Assembly (NCBI RefSeq): GCF_013344475.1
Contig: NZ_JABUOU010000008.1
Location: forward strand, 62,001-126,000
DNA length: 64,000 nucleotides
Direction: 5' to 3'
Origin: Martelella limonii
Lineage (GTDB): Bacteria; Pseudomonadota; Alphaproteobacteria; Rhizobiales; Rhizobiaceae
Shown here: one piece after another, positions 54,671 through 63,827 of the stretch
How positions within the stretch are numbered: position 1 is the first letter of the stretch
How the letters are laid out: every line of letters starts with the position of its first letter
Notes under the pieces: model-generated
The model's database searches: none
The model's input: the letters and a program-made list of their open reading frames with translations, nothing else
What the model was told of the DNA's origin: nothing
Position numbers and translations under genes: made by a program

Positions 54671-56740
54671 TCAGACGGCCATGCTCCTGACCGGCGGCTG
54701 CACAGGCACGGCGATGTCGTTGCCGTTGACGACGGCCTCGATCGCGCTGCGGGGCTCAGGCTTGCCGAAATAATAGCCCTGCGCGCGCAGGCAGTGTTCA
54801 CGATGCAGGAATTCGAGCTGCTCCTCGGTTTCGACGCCTTCTGCTAGCACCCTTATCCCGAGGCTCCGGCTGATGATGACCGTGGCGCGCACGATTGCAG
54901 CCGACAACTCGTCCCCCGGCAGGCCTGCCACGAACGACCGGTCGATCTTGATCTTGTCGAAGGGAAACTGCTGCAGCGTCGCGAGCGACGAGTAGCCGGT
55001 TCCGAAATCATCCATCGCGATCTTCACTCCGAGCCGCTTCAGCGCCGAGATCGAATCATGGGCGCGCTGGCCATCCTCGACGAGGCCGCTTTCGGTGAAT
55101 TCCAGTTCAAGCCGCTCGGGCGGAAAACCGGTTTCCCGCAGGATAGCCTCGACCTTTCGCGGGAAGCGCGCATCGGCAAGCTGGCTGGCCGAGACATTGA
55201 CGCCGATCTGGAAAGGGTTGCGCCAGGTCGCGCCATCCAGACAGGCCTGGCGCAGCACCCATTCGCCGAGCGCGCCGATAAAGCCGGTGCGCTCGGCAAG
55301 CGGTATGAACTCGTCGGGACTGATGAGACCGAGATCCTTGTGGAACCAGCGGAGCAACACCTCGAAGCCGAATATTTCGCGGGTCTCGGTCAGACGCTGC
55401 TGCTGATAGAACAGGCGGAACTCCCCTTCCTCAAGAGCCCGGCGCATGTCCAGCGCCAGGGCGTTCAGCCGCCGTTCGCCATGATCGCGTCTGACGTCGT
55501 AGAAGACGATGCTGTTGGCGCCGCCCCGCTTGGCGCGCTGAAGCGCAACATCGATGCGGGCAATCAGCTCATATGTGGAATTGCCGTCGGTGGGAAACCC
55601 GGTGAAGCCGCAATGGAGCTTCACTTCGAAGGAGGTTCCCTCCCAGACGATCGGCCGGGCGATTTCATCGAGCGCGCGGCGAAAGGTCCGCGCCACCTCG
55701 ACCCGGCCGGCAGACGTTTTCAGGATGACTGCGAATTCGTCATCGCCCACGCGCGCTACGAAGCAATCGGAAGGCAGTTGCTCCACCAGCCCTCGTGCGA
55801 CATGGCGCAGGATATGGTCGCCCGCGCTGTGTCCATGGACGTCGTTGATCTCCTTGAACCCGATGATGTCCAGAAAGCCCACGGCGAACCTGCTATTGCC
55901 ATGGCTGCCCTCGTCGATCAGGCGTTCGAGCACAGTCGAGAAGGAGCGGCGATTGGGCAGGCCGGTCAGACCGTCATGCGCTCCGGCGATCGTGACCTGT
56001 CTGTCGACCTGTTCGCGGTTCTTGGCTTCGATGATCAGAAGCGCCAGTCCCACGATCACCACCACGCTGATGCCCTGCGCGGTAAAGAAGGTCATGGTCT
56101 GCGACGACAGCCCCTCACCGGGAATGGGTATGGAGCCGTCGTTGACGACCTCCATTCCAATCATGCTGATGAAGTGCACGCTGAAGATCGCCAGGATGAA
56201 GAACGACGTGGCGACCATCTGGCAGCAAAGGGCGCGCATGCGCACGGGCGCGGAAAAGGCGAGCGTTGAGAACAGGATTCCAAGGACGATGCTCGCTGCG
56301 ACAAAGCCCCAGGACCATTCATAGCGCCCCGGACCGTCATAGCCCGCCATGCCGACGAAATGCATCAGCGCAATGCCTGCTCCGACGATCGCCCCTCCCA
56401 ATTCCACGGGAAGCTTCCGCCCGCCCCGATAGAAGACGAAGACGCCTGCCGTCGTCATGATGACGGCGATCGCGAGCGACAGAAATGTGAGCGCTGGATC
56501 ATAGACGTGCGGCAGATTGTCATCATAGCCGAGCATGGCGGAGAAATGGGTGCACCAGATCGTCATGCCGCCGACGGCCCCGGAAAGCAGCAGCCAGATC
56601 CAGGCTTGTTCTATCGGCGTGGAACGCACGCGCACGATCAGGCTCATCGTCAGATAGCCGCCGACAAGCGCCACGAAAAACGCAGCCGCGAAGGCACGAT
56701 ACATGTGCCCATCCGCCATGAAACCAGACATCGCGTCCAA
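54671..56740 (-). CDS. MHYT-GGDEF-EAL cyclic-di-GMP phosphodiesterase-like protein
   Basis: A 689-residue membrane protein. Residues about 15-205 form an MHYT sensor of seven helices with WCTHFSAM, LMHFVGM and VHFISM, the repeats proposed to bind copper and sense gases or redox. A GGDEF domain (255-410) reads RVGDDEF in place of GGDEF. The EAL domain (425-670) reads EVL but keeps NVSASQ, EFTES, MDDFGTGYSS, KIDRSF and EGVET. Phosphodiesterase activity is therefore more likely than cyclase activity. Translation starts at TTG 56740, five bases after GGAGG; the ATG at 56731 is too far from that site. It is divergent from rplY. Confidence 0.9.
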   Translation of the reverse strand: MDAMSGFMADGHMYRAFAAAFFVALVGGYLTMSLIVRVRSTPIEQAWIWLLLSGAVGGMTIWCTHFSAMLGYDDNLPHVYDPALTFLSLAIAVIMTTAGVFVFYRGGRKLPVELGGAIVGAGIALMHFVGMAGYDGPGRYEWSWGFVAASIVLGILFSTLAFSAPVRMRALCCQMVATSFFILAIFSVHFISMIGMEVVNDGSIPIPGEGLSSQTMTFFTAQGISVVVIVGLALLIIEAKNREQVDRQVTIAGAHDGLTGLPNRRSFSTVLERLIDEGSHGNSRFAVGFLDIIGFKEINDVHGHSAGDHILRHVARGLVEQLPSDCFVARVGDDEFAVILKTSAGRVEVARTFRRALDEIARPIVWEGTSFEVKLHCGFTGFPTDGNSTYELIARIDVALQRAKRGGANSIVFYDVRRDHGERRLNALALDMRRALEEGEFRLFYQQQRLTETREIFGFEVLLRWFHKDLGLISPDEFIPLAERTGFIGALGEWVLRQACLDGATWRNPFQIGVNVSASQLADARFPRKVEAILRETGFPPERLELEFTESGLVEDGQRAHDSISALKRLGVKIAMDDFGTGYSSLATLQQFPFDKIKIDRSFVAGLPGDELSAAIVRATVIISRSLGIRVLAEGVETEEQLEFLHREHCLRAQGYYFGKPEPRSAIEAVVNGNDIAVPVQPPVRSMAV

Positions 56741-56859
56741 ATAAACCTCCGTGAACCTGTCCTGATACGAGGACGCAATCAGTCCGGATCGGGTGACCCC
56801 GTCAGGCCCAACGTTATTTATCCGCGACGATACACCGTCAATCTCTCTTTTGGATAGGT

Positions 56860-56889
56860 TTGCTTGCCTTTTGGGGCTACCTCCTATAT
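56860..56889 (+). promoter_or_regulatory. Candidate rplY promoter
   Basis: TTGCTT (56860-56865) and CTATAT (56884-56889) are separated by 18 bases, close to the rhizobial CTTGAC/CTATAT pattern. The site gives a leader of about 115 bases before rplY. Confidence 0.4.
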
Positions 56890-56935
56890 AGGCAGCCCGT
56901 TCGCGCAGACACCCTTGGAGGCAGCGCGAATGAGC

Positions 56936-56955
56936 GACGGAGACGGCGCTCCGTC
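56936..56955 (+). promoter_or_regulatory. Hairpin in the rplY leader
   Basis: GACGGAG pairs with CTCCGTC around a six-base loop, 60 bases upstream of the L25 start. It could be part of an autoregulatory leader of the ribosomal protein gene. There is no T tract, so it is not a classical attenuator. Confidence 0.3.
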
Positions 56956-57014
56956 TTGCAGACGATCAATGTATGGCCTGCAGGGCGCTCCTAACACAAC
57001 CGAAAGGAATTGCC

Positions 57015-57656
57015 ATGAGCAAGACCAATGCAATGCTCACGGCCGAAGCACGCGAACGGGTCGGTAAGGGGTCCGCCCGGGAACTGCGTCGCAACGGCAT
57101 GGTACCCGCTGTCATTTACGGCGACAAACAAGCCCCTGTTTCGATCGCGATCTCCCGCAACGAGATCTCGAAGCGCATCTTCGGCGGTGGTTTCATGACG
57201 ACCACCTTCACTGTCGAAGTCGGCAAGAAGAAGTACATGGTCCTGCCGAAGGACTACCAGCTCGACCCGGTTCGCGATTTCGTGATGCATGTCGACTTCC
57301 TGCGGATTTCGGAAAAGAGCGTCGTGACCGTCGCTGTTCCGGTTCACTTCATCAATGATGAAAAGTGCCCCGGTATCCGCAAGGGCGGCGTGCTCAACAT
57401 CGTCCGCCACGAAGTTGAATTCCACTGCCCGGCCAATGCGATCCCGGACAGCATCACGGTTGACCTCGCTTCGGCCGAACTCGGCGACAGCATCCACATT
57501 TCGGCGGTCGAACTGCCGGAAAACGTGACGCCCGTCATCACCGACCGCGACTTCACCATTGCAACCATCGCAACGCCTGCCGGCCTCAAGTCCGATGCCG
57601 AGGATGGCGACGAGGAAGCCGATGAAGTCGAAGAAGAAGGTTCGGAAGAAGACTGA
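57015..57656 (+). CDS. rplY: 50S ribosomal protein L25/general stress protein Ctc
   Basis: A 213-residue long form of L25, which binds 5S rRNA. The N-terminal L25 domain ([35 protein letters not shown]) is followed by the TL5/CTC C-terminal domain ([31 protein letters not shown]). A strongly acidic tail ([20 protein letters not shown]) ends the protein. The ATG at 57015 follows AAAGGAATTGCC. In relatives rplY is followed closely by pth; here a signalling gene intervenes. Confidence 0.95.
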   Translation: MSKTNAMLTAEARERVGKGSARELRRNGMVPAVIYGDKQAPVSIAISRNEISKRIFGGGFMTTTFTVEVGKKKYMVLPKDYQLDPVRDFVMHVDFLRISEKSVVTVAVPVHFINDEKCPGIRKGGVLNIVRHEVEFHCPANAIPDSITVDLASAELGDSIHISAVELPENVTPVITDRDFTIATIATPAGLKSDAEDGDEEADEVEEEGSEED

Positions 57657-57689
57657 TCTTCTTCGGACCGGTTTCAGAAGCATCGAAAG

Positions 57690-57713
57690 GCGCGGGCATT
57701 TGTCCGCGCTTTT
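57690..57713 (+). terminator. Rho-independent terminator after rplY
   Basis: GCGCGG and CCGCGC form a six-base stem with an eight-base loop, followed by TTTT, 34 bases after the rplY stop. It makes rplY independent of the signalling gene downstream. Confidence 0.65.
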
Positions 57714-57892
57714 CAGTTTCAAGCAGACGTGTTTTTTTATGGCGAATACGGCCAAGTGACGATATTAAAGATTTGAAACTTCAATTTTCAAACGCGCCAG
57801 CCGCGTAACCGGTGCCGGAGCATTTCGGCTTGACGGCCAGACGATGGGGCCAAGCCGGGCGTTGAATGCATTGCGCAAGTCAGGGGTATTGA

Positions 57893-60160
57893 TTGCGGCT
57901 CCGAAGAATAGGTACTCCGGGAAAGATTGCGCTAACATGCGGACTTTCCCTGGCAACCGCGATCGTGCTGGCTTCCCTTTGTGGCCTCTGGGTAATAGAG
58001 GAACGCATCACAGACGCGACCGGCTATATCTCCACACTTGCCGATGAAACGGTGCTGGTTCTGGCAACGGCAGATTTGGAAACAGCCAGCGTCATCGCGC
58101 AAGGTCTGGTCGCCACGCCTGAGGTCAGGAAGATCGAGATCAGGCGCGCCCGAGGCTTGCCGGACATCGTGCTGAAGGATGATGACCTGACGCGGGGCGG
58201 CGAAAAGGCCCTGATGGCGCTAACCCGCCCGATCACGCCCGCCGCCGGCGCCAACCAGATGACCGAGCTTTCGCTCTATTTCGTGCGTCCCGATCGCTGG
58301 ATCTGCACCATCCTCATCGGACTTTGCTTGCTGGCATTCGCCTTCAAGGTCTTGCTGATCTGGCGCGCGCCCGAACTGCTGCAGAACCTTGTGCTTCGCC
58401 GCCATTTGCAGGCCACCCGGTCTTCATCATCCGTGAGCAGACCGCGGCATCGACGGCTCGCGCGCATTCTATCACCGACGGAGGATGCGGCCCTGCCGCA
58501 GGTGGGCACGCTGGGTGGCCTGCTTGAAAGTGAAACGGACATGGCGATGCTGCTTTCGGTCCATGGCAAGGTCGTCGATGTCAGCCCCGGCTGGCTGAAG
58601 GCCGGCGGCTATCGCCGGGAAAATGTCATCGGACGCCCGCTTCATCATTTCATTTCCGACGCAGACCGCAAGATGGTGACAGACCGGCTGGAGCGGTTGA
58701 CATCGTCCGGCGTTTCTCAGGTCGGAACGCTGAAATTCCTTGCCAGGAAGGGCGAAACCATCGACATCTGGTTTGCGGCAAGCCCGGTCTCCACGCCGGA
58801 CGGCCAGCACTTCACGCTCGCCATCATCCGCCAACTGCCGGAAATCAGCGAGGCGGGGCACCCTTTGCCGCCGGTCCTTACCGATCAGCTGACCGGACTG
58901 TTGAACCGGATGGGCTTCGAACGCGCGCTGACCCGGCTCCTTGCTGCAGGCGGTGATGAAATCATCTGCATCCTCGCCGATTTCGACCGTTTCAAGCTCG
59001 TCATCGACCACCATGGCTATGAGACAAGCGAAGAGGTGTTGCGCGCCTTCGTCAGCCGCCTGAGCGCGGCGCTCGACCCTGTTTCACTCTCGGCAAGGCT
59101 GGGGGGTGACGAGTTCGCCTTTGTAATCAAGGGTCCGAATGCCAGGACCCTTGCGGAGAATTTCGCGGCCGCCATTCACTATGCGACCTATCGTCCGGTT
59201 CTGGTGCGCACCCACTCCGTCACGGTCAATATCAGGGTGGGCATTGCCATTGCGCCGCTGCATGCCAATACCAGCGAAACCTTGATGCGCAACGCGACCA
59301 TCGCGGTTTCCGCACAGAAGGCGACCGGTCGCCAGGGCACGACATGGTTTCAGCCCGCCATGCTCGCCGACACCAGGAAGCGCGCTGAAATCCAGGCCGA
59401 TATCCAGCGCGGCATTGAAGACAATCTGTTCGAGCCGCGCTTCCAGCCGATCATCAGCCTGGCAAGCGGACGACTGGTGGGCTTCGAATCGCTGATGCGC
59501 CTCAGTCACCCCCAGAAAGGGGTGATCATGCCGAACGAATTCATCGCCATTGCCGAAGAAACAGAACAGATCGGCCCGGCCGGGAGGCAATTCCTCGCCA
59601 AGGCGCTGGCGGGGCTGCGCCAGATCAGCAGGCATTGCGAGAACGAACAGCTCAACATGAGCGTGAACCTCTCGCCGAACCAGCTCAACCCGGCCATGAT
59701 CGATTTCGTGGGCGACAAGCTCGAAGCCTTCGGCATCTCGCCATCCCGGCTGACAATCGAAATCACGGAAGCCGTTTTCATCGACGACAGCGATCGCATC
59801 CGCGAAAGCCTTCTCAAGCTCAGGGCGCTGGGCTGTCGGCTGGCGCTGGATGATTTCGGCACCGGCTATTCGTCACTGTCCTATCTGTCGCGCCTCCAGG
59901 CCGACATCATCAAGATCGATCAGTCGTTCACCCGCAATCTCACCGATCCCGATCAGGCGGTTGCCAGCCGCGCCCGCCGTCTGATTGAAGGCATCGCAGC
60001 CATTTCCATCAGCATGGGTTGCGTGTTGGTGGCCGAAGGCGTCGAGAACAACGAGCAGGCGCGCCAGGTGCAGGCGATTGGCGTTCAACTGGGCCAGGGC
60101 TACCTTTATGCACGGCCGATGACGCTCGCCCAAACCGTTGCCTGGATCCGTTCCAGTTGA
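57893..60160 (+). CDS. Membrane-bound PAS-GGDEF-EAL protein
   Basis: A 755-residue protein with helix 1 (10-34), a periplasmic segment of about 100 residues, helix 2 (136-158), a basic cytoplasmic linker, a PAS domain (about 215-320), GGDEF (330-490) and EAL (495-750). The GGDEF motif itself is intact (RLGGDEFAFVI), but the upstream substrate-binding part is changed (DFDRFKLVIDHHGYETSEEVL lacks the usual N-D-x-x-GH-x-x-GD). The EAL motif reads ESL; NLSPNQ, EITE, LDDFGTGYSS, KIDQSF and EGVEN are kept. Phosphodiesterase or GTP-sensing activity is inferred. The start is TTG 57893 after CAGGGG. It lies between rplY and pth. Confidence 0.9.
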   Translation: MRLRRIGTPGKIALTCGLSLATAIVLASLCGLWVIEERITDATGYISTLADETVLVLATADLETASVIAQGLVATPEVRKIEIRRARGLPDIVLKDDDLTRGGEKALMALTRPITPAAGANQMTELSLYFVRPDRWICTILIGLCLLAFAFKVLLIWRAPELLQNLVLRRHLQATRSSSSVSRPRHRRLARILSPTEDAALPQVGTLGGLLESETDMAMLLSVHGKVVDVSPGWLKAGGYRRENVIGRPLHHFISDADRKMVTDRLERLTSSGVSQVGTLKFLARKGETIDIWFAASPVSTPDGQHFTLAIIRQLPEISEAGHPLPPVLTDQLTGLLNRMGFERALTRLLAAGGDEIICILADFDRFKLVIDHHGYETSEEVLRAFVSRLSAALDPVSLSARLGGDEFAFVIKGPNARTLAENFAAAIHYATYRPVLVRTHSVTVNIRVGIAIAPLHANTSETLMRNATIAVSAQKATGRQGTTWFQPAMLADTRKRAEIQADIQRGIEDNLFEPRFQPIISLASGRLVGFESLMRLSHPQKGVIMPNEFIAIAEETEQIGPAGRQFLAKALAGLRQISRHCENEQLNMSVNLSPNQLNPAMIDFVGDKLEAFGISPSRLTIEITEAVFIDDSDRIRESLLKLRALGCRLALDDFGTGYSSLSYLSRLQADIIKIDQSFTRNLTDPDQAVASRARRLIEGIAAISISMGCVLVAEGVENNEQARQVQAIGVQLGQGYLYARPMTLAQTVAWIRSS

Positions 60161-60170
60161 CACCGGCACC

Positions 60171-60197
60171 GAAAACCGGTTCTTGAAAGCGGTTTTC
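60171..60197. repeat. Hairpin with GAAAACCG arms
   Basis: GAAAACCG and CGGTTTTC, perfect eight-base arms, flank an 11-base loop between the signalling gene stop (60160) and the pth ATG (60214). It may be a weak terminator (internal TTTT in the right arm) or a dispersed palindromic element related to the motif at 852. Confidence 0.4.
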
Positions 60198-60213
60198 AAC
60201 ACGGGACGTACCC

Positions 60214-60933
60214 ATGCTCATCATCGCGGGCCTCGGCAATCCGGGCAGCCAATATGCCGGCAATCGCCACAATATCGGCTTCATGGCCGCTGACGCGATC
60301 GCCGACGCCAATGGCTTTTCGCCCTGGTCGAAGAAGTTCAAGGGCCTGATCGCGGAGGGAAGCCTCGGCGGCGAAAAGGTTCTGCTCGTCAAGCCGCAAA
60401 CCTTCATGAACCTCTCGGGCGAGAGCGTTGGCGAAGCCATGCGCTTCTACAAGCTGACGCCAGACGATCTCGTTGTGATCTATGACGAGCTCGATCTGCT
60501 GCCCGGAAAGGCGCGCATCAAGACCGGCGGCGGTTCCGGCGGCCACAACGGCATCAAGTCGATCGATGCGCATTGCGGCACGCAATACCGGCGGCTGCGG
60601 CTGGGTATCGGCCATCCGGGCGCCAAGGAGCGGGTGCATGGCCATGTTCTGGGCGATTTCGCCAAGTCCGATGCGGAATGGCTTGAGCCTATGCTGGAAG
60701 CCCTTGCCCGCAATGCCGATCTGCTGGCGCGAGGCGAGGATTCGCAGCTGATGAACAAGCTTGCGCTTTCTTCAGGCGGCGAACCCCGGAAGGCGGAGCC
60801 GGCACCTGCCGCTCCCGTCCGCAAGGGTCAGTCGCACATCCACAAGGCCCGCCAGCCCGGCAAGCCCAAGCTTCCCGAAACAGGGCCGATGGCCGACATG
60901 CTGAAAAAGATGTTCGGGCAGGACAAGAAGTAG
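60214..60933 (+). CDS. pth: Peptidyl-tRNA hydrolase
   Basis: A 239-residue enzyme that frees tRNA from prematurely released peptidyl-tRNA. [19 protein letters not shown] (residues 6-24) carries Asn10 and the catalytic His19. [16 protein letters not shown] and [28 protein letters not shown] follow. A basic, Pro-rich extension of about 45 residues ([38 protein letters not shown]) is typical of Rhizobiales. It is convergent with the DUF2339 gene, with 28 bases between stops. Confidence 0.95.
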   Translation: MLIIAGLGNPGSQYAGNRHNIGFMAADAIADANGFSPWSKKFKGLIAEGSLGGEKVLLVKPQTFMNLSGESVGEAMRFYKLTPDDLVVIYDELDLLPGKARIKTGGGSGGHNGIKSIDAHCGTQYRRLRLGIGHPGAKERVHGHVLGDFAKSDAEWLEPMLEALARNADLLARGEDSQLMNKLALSSGGEPRKAEPAPAAPVRKGQSHIHKARQPGKPKLPETGPMADMLKKMFGQDKK

Positions 60934-60961
60934 CTGGCAACACGCTTACCGGCATGCTGCT

Positions 60962-63658
60962 TCAAGTCCCGTTCCGATTCCACCTAAGGCTCATGGTGCG
61001 CTCCAGCCAGCCGAGACCCGCGAGCGCAAGGCCGAGGCCGATCAGCGAGACGACGCGCAGCAGTCCCTCAAGACCGGAAATATCGATCAGGAAGACCTTG
61101 GCGATCGTCAGAGCGATCATGGCCATGGCGACCTTGCGCAGCACATGCGATCGGCGGGAGAAGCTTACCAACAGCAGCGCCGCACACGCGATGACCAGCG
61201 CCAGCGTGTATGTGTAGAGTTCGGGCTGGGTCACGCCCGGCACCGAAAGCGCGGGCCCGCGCCAGAACCGGCGGATCTCCAGGGCAACGTAGAAGCAGAA
61301 CAGCGCGGAGGATATTCCGATGAAGCCGATCCGGAGAAAACGCCCCGGATCGCCGATCTTCCAGGCGCCCACGGCAAGCACCATCGCCAGCGGAAGATAG
61401 CTGAGCGCGATGCTGTCGAAGAGGAGCGGACCCGAGACCGGCCCGCTGCCGGAGGCGAGCGGATTGGAAAATGTCAGCGGCACGGCGATCAGCACCGCGG
61501 AAATGAGCCCGAAAATGACCGCAAGCGCACCGCGCAGACGCTTCATCCATGCGCCCGAAGTTCGGATGCGGCTGATCTGCGCGAGCATGGCGATCGCCAT
61601 CACCGCGGCCAGAAGGCCCGGTTCCTCCGGCACCAGCCGCTGGATCACCGCGCAGGCAAACACGGCGGCAATCGTCCAGATCGTCGTTTCGATCGCAAGC
61701 TGCAACGCAAGGCGGGCGCGATGCGTGGAGAGGTGCCAGCCGGCATAAAGCAGCGCCAGGGTTCCCGCATAGGCCTCGATCACGGAAAGCCAGGAGGTGT
61801 CACTTTGCACCGCCCAGAAGAAGCCGGGGCTCGCCACAAGCCGGAATGCGATGATCGCAAGCGCCACCTTGGTGAACACGCCGATGAGCGCGAGATCGAA
61901 GCGCCGGTCGAGCCAGACGGTGAGGATCACGACAACGCCCAGCGCCAGCGTCAACGCAGTCTGGGTGAGCACCACGAACAGCGCAAGCGCCAGCATCGAA
62001 AGGGCGGCGATCGCAAACAGCCCTGCACGCAGCTGGCGGGAGGCGCGATCCTCGCCGCGCATCGTGCGGTCCGTGAGAAAGGCCATGACCAGGGACACCG
62101 CGAGAAGATGGATACTCCAGCGGTAGGTTCCAACGGCCAGTTCTGGCGACCACAGGAACTGGAAGATGAAGGCCATGGCCGGCGCGAGCACCGCTGCGGC
62201 AAGCGCAAAGCCGATCGCCGCTTTCGGATCCTCATGCTCCCGCGTCATCCGCCAGAAGGCAAGCACGGAGGCAAGTGTTGCCAGGATCACCCCAAGCGTG
62301 ATGAAGAATGCCGAGGTGCTCACATCCGATCCGGCCCCGTTTATCGCAAGGATCTGGGCGTAAAGCGGGCCGTAGTCTGCCGCCTGCAACACGGGCACGG
62401 CAAGGAAGGCGGCTGCCGGCAGGAGGGCAATATCCTTAAGCGCCTCGGCACGGCACATCCAGACCAGCGAAGCGGCGAGAAGTGCGGCGATGAACCCGAA
62501 GACAACCGTCGCGTCGATGGCGGAGAGGCCTTCAACTGTCAGAAACAGTGCGGCGCTGCTGACAAAGAACGTCATCGCGGCTGCGACGCGGGTCGGAAAA
62601 TCCGCACGCGGCCGGATGCGCATCAGTGTGGCAAGCGTGGTCTGGCCGCCGTGGTGCGGGACCAGGCTCTGTACCGGAACGATGATGGAGGCGGCCCATG
62701 CAATGGCGAGAAACGCGATATAGTGCAGCGGTCCGTCGATTGCTGCATAAAGGATGCTCGCGGCCGAGCAGGTGGTAATCAGCACGATGGCCGAGACCCA
62801 CGCCCAGCGCTTGACGCTGTCGACGGCAAGCCCCGCAATCGCGATGAATGCAAAATAGTAATAGATAAGCCAGCCATTGTCCGAACTGCCGCCGACGATC
62901 AGGGGTGCTGCCGTGGCGCCGATAATGCCGACCGCCGTCAGCATCGCCCCGTAGAGCCAGCCGAGCCCTACAGCGAGAAAGCTGACCACCACCAGCCCCG
63001 CAAGCGTTGCCTCCGGCGATATCAGGCCATAAAGGTGGCGTGCTGCAAGCACTGCGGAAAACAGCGTGATCAGACCGGCGCCGGCAAAGACGGAAGGAAG
63101 CGAGCCGGTTGCGCCTTCTGTATCGTCTCCATAACGCCTGCGGATCACCTCGCCCGCAGCGATGAGAGCGATGCCAAGGATCAGCGCGCCCGCCACCCGC
63201 CAGAAAGGGGTCAGCAGGCCGTTTTCGACGCCATATTGCACCATGAAAACCCCGCCAAGCGCAAGCGAAAGCGCAGCAAGGGCAATTGTCCAGTTCTGCC
63301 TGATCCAGGCCCAAAAGCGCGGCAGCAGCGTCGCGCTGAAGACAAAGGCGCGCGGCGGCTCGTTGGGCGCGCCCTCGCCTTCTCCCGGTACGGCGGAAAC
63401 AGCCTCTGCCACCGGTGCTGATGGTGCAGCCGATGCAGCCGATGGGGCGCCGGCCAACGCTGGCGCGGTGCTCTCCGGCTGCGGCTTGCGCGCGGCGGGC
63501 AACATCCCGGCATCGGGCTGGCCCTCAAGCCTGTCCAGCCGGTCGCTGCTGGACTTCTGCTCGTCTTCAAGCCGCTTCAACCGCACTTTCAGCCTGGAAT
63601 TCGAAAGCGCCAGCATAATCAGCAGCAGAACAACAACAACATCCAGCAATGGACCCAT
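60962..63658 (-). CDS. DUF2339 domain-containing multi-pass membrane protein
   Basis: An 898-residue protein with more than twenty hydrophobic helices. An N-terminal anchor (LLDVVVVLLLIMLALSNSRLKVRLKRLEDEQKSSSDRLDRLEG) leads to a coiled coil and a Pro/Ala-rich linker to about residue 115. The segment NWTIALAALSLALGGVFMVQYGVENGLL and the following ALILGIALIAAGE are characteristic of DUF2339. Function is unknown. I chose ATG 63658, which starts the anchor helix and has GAGG upstream; a start at 63739 would add 27 residues. Confidence 0.83.
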   Translation of the reverse strand: MGPLLDVVVVLLLIMLALSNSRLKVRLKRLEDEQKSSSDRLDRLEGQPDAGMLPAARKPQPESTAPALAGAPSAASAAPSAPVAEAVSAVPGEGEGAPNEPPRAFVFSATLLPRFWAWIRQNWTIALAALSLALGGVFMVQYGVENGLLTPFWRVAGALILGIALIAAGEVIRRRYGDDTEGATGSLPSVFAGAGLITLFSAVLAARHLYGLISPEATLAGLVVVSFLAVGLGWLYGAMLTAVGIIGATAAPLIVGGSSDNGWLIYYYFAFIAIAGLAVDSVKRWAWVSAIVLITTCSAASILYAAIDGPLHYIAFLAIAWAASIIVPVQSLVPHHGGQTTLATLMRIRPRADFPTRVAAAMTFFVSSAALFLTVEGLSAIDATVVFGFIAALLAASLVWMCRAEALKDIALLPAAAFLAVPVLQAADYGPLYAQILAINGAGSDVSTSAFFITLGVILATLASVLAFWRMTREHEDPKAAIGFALAAAVLAPAMAFIFQFLWSPELAVGTYRWSIHLLAVSLVMAFLTDRTMRGEDRASRQLRAGLFAIAALSMLALALFVVLTQTALTLALGVVVILTVWLDRRFDLALIGVFTKVALAIIAFRLVASPGFFWAVQSDTSWLSVIEAYAGTLALLYAGWHLSTHRARLALQLAIETTIWTIAAVFACAVIQRLVPEEPGLLAAVMAIAMLAQISRIRTSGAWMKRLRGALAVIFGLISAVLIAVPLTFSNPLASGSGPVSGPLLFDSIALSYLPLAMVLAVGAWKIGDPGRFLRIGFIGISSALFCFYVALEIRRFWRGPALSVPGVTQPELYTYTLALVIACAALLLVSFSRRSHVLRKVAMAMIALTIAKVFLIDISGLEGLLRVVSLIGLGLALAGLGWLERTMSLRWNRNGT

Positions 63659-63827
63659 ACCGAGCAGACCTCTTTCAACAGACAGCAACCGTTCTAGAGC
63701 CTGAACTGCAGGCGCGGAAGCCGTTTCTTTTCCACGCATGGCCTAAGACGGCCCTGACAGCGCCACTCGCTGCGGCAAGGAAGCGATTTTCGTTGATGCA
63801 GAGAGGCGTGGATAAGACGCGCGCGTC

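Noticed and set aside
61145-63421. A 758-codon open frame on the plus strand opposite the DUF2339 gene
   Set aside because: It lacks hydrophobic or domain structure, is full of Arg, Gly and His as expected of antisense to a GC-rich gene, and the minus strand carries a recognisable membrane protein family.
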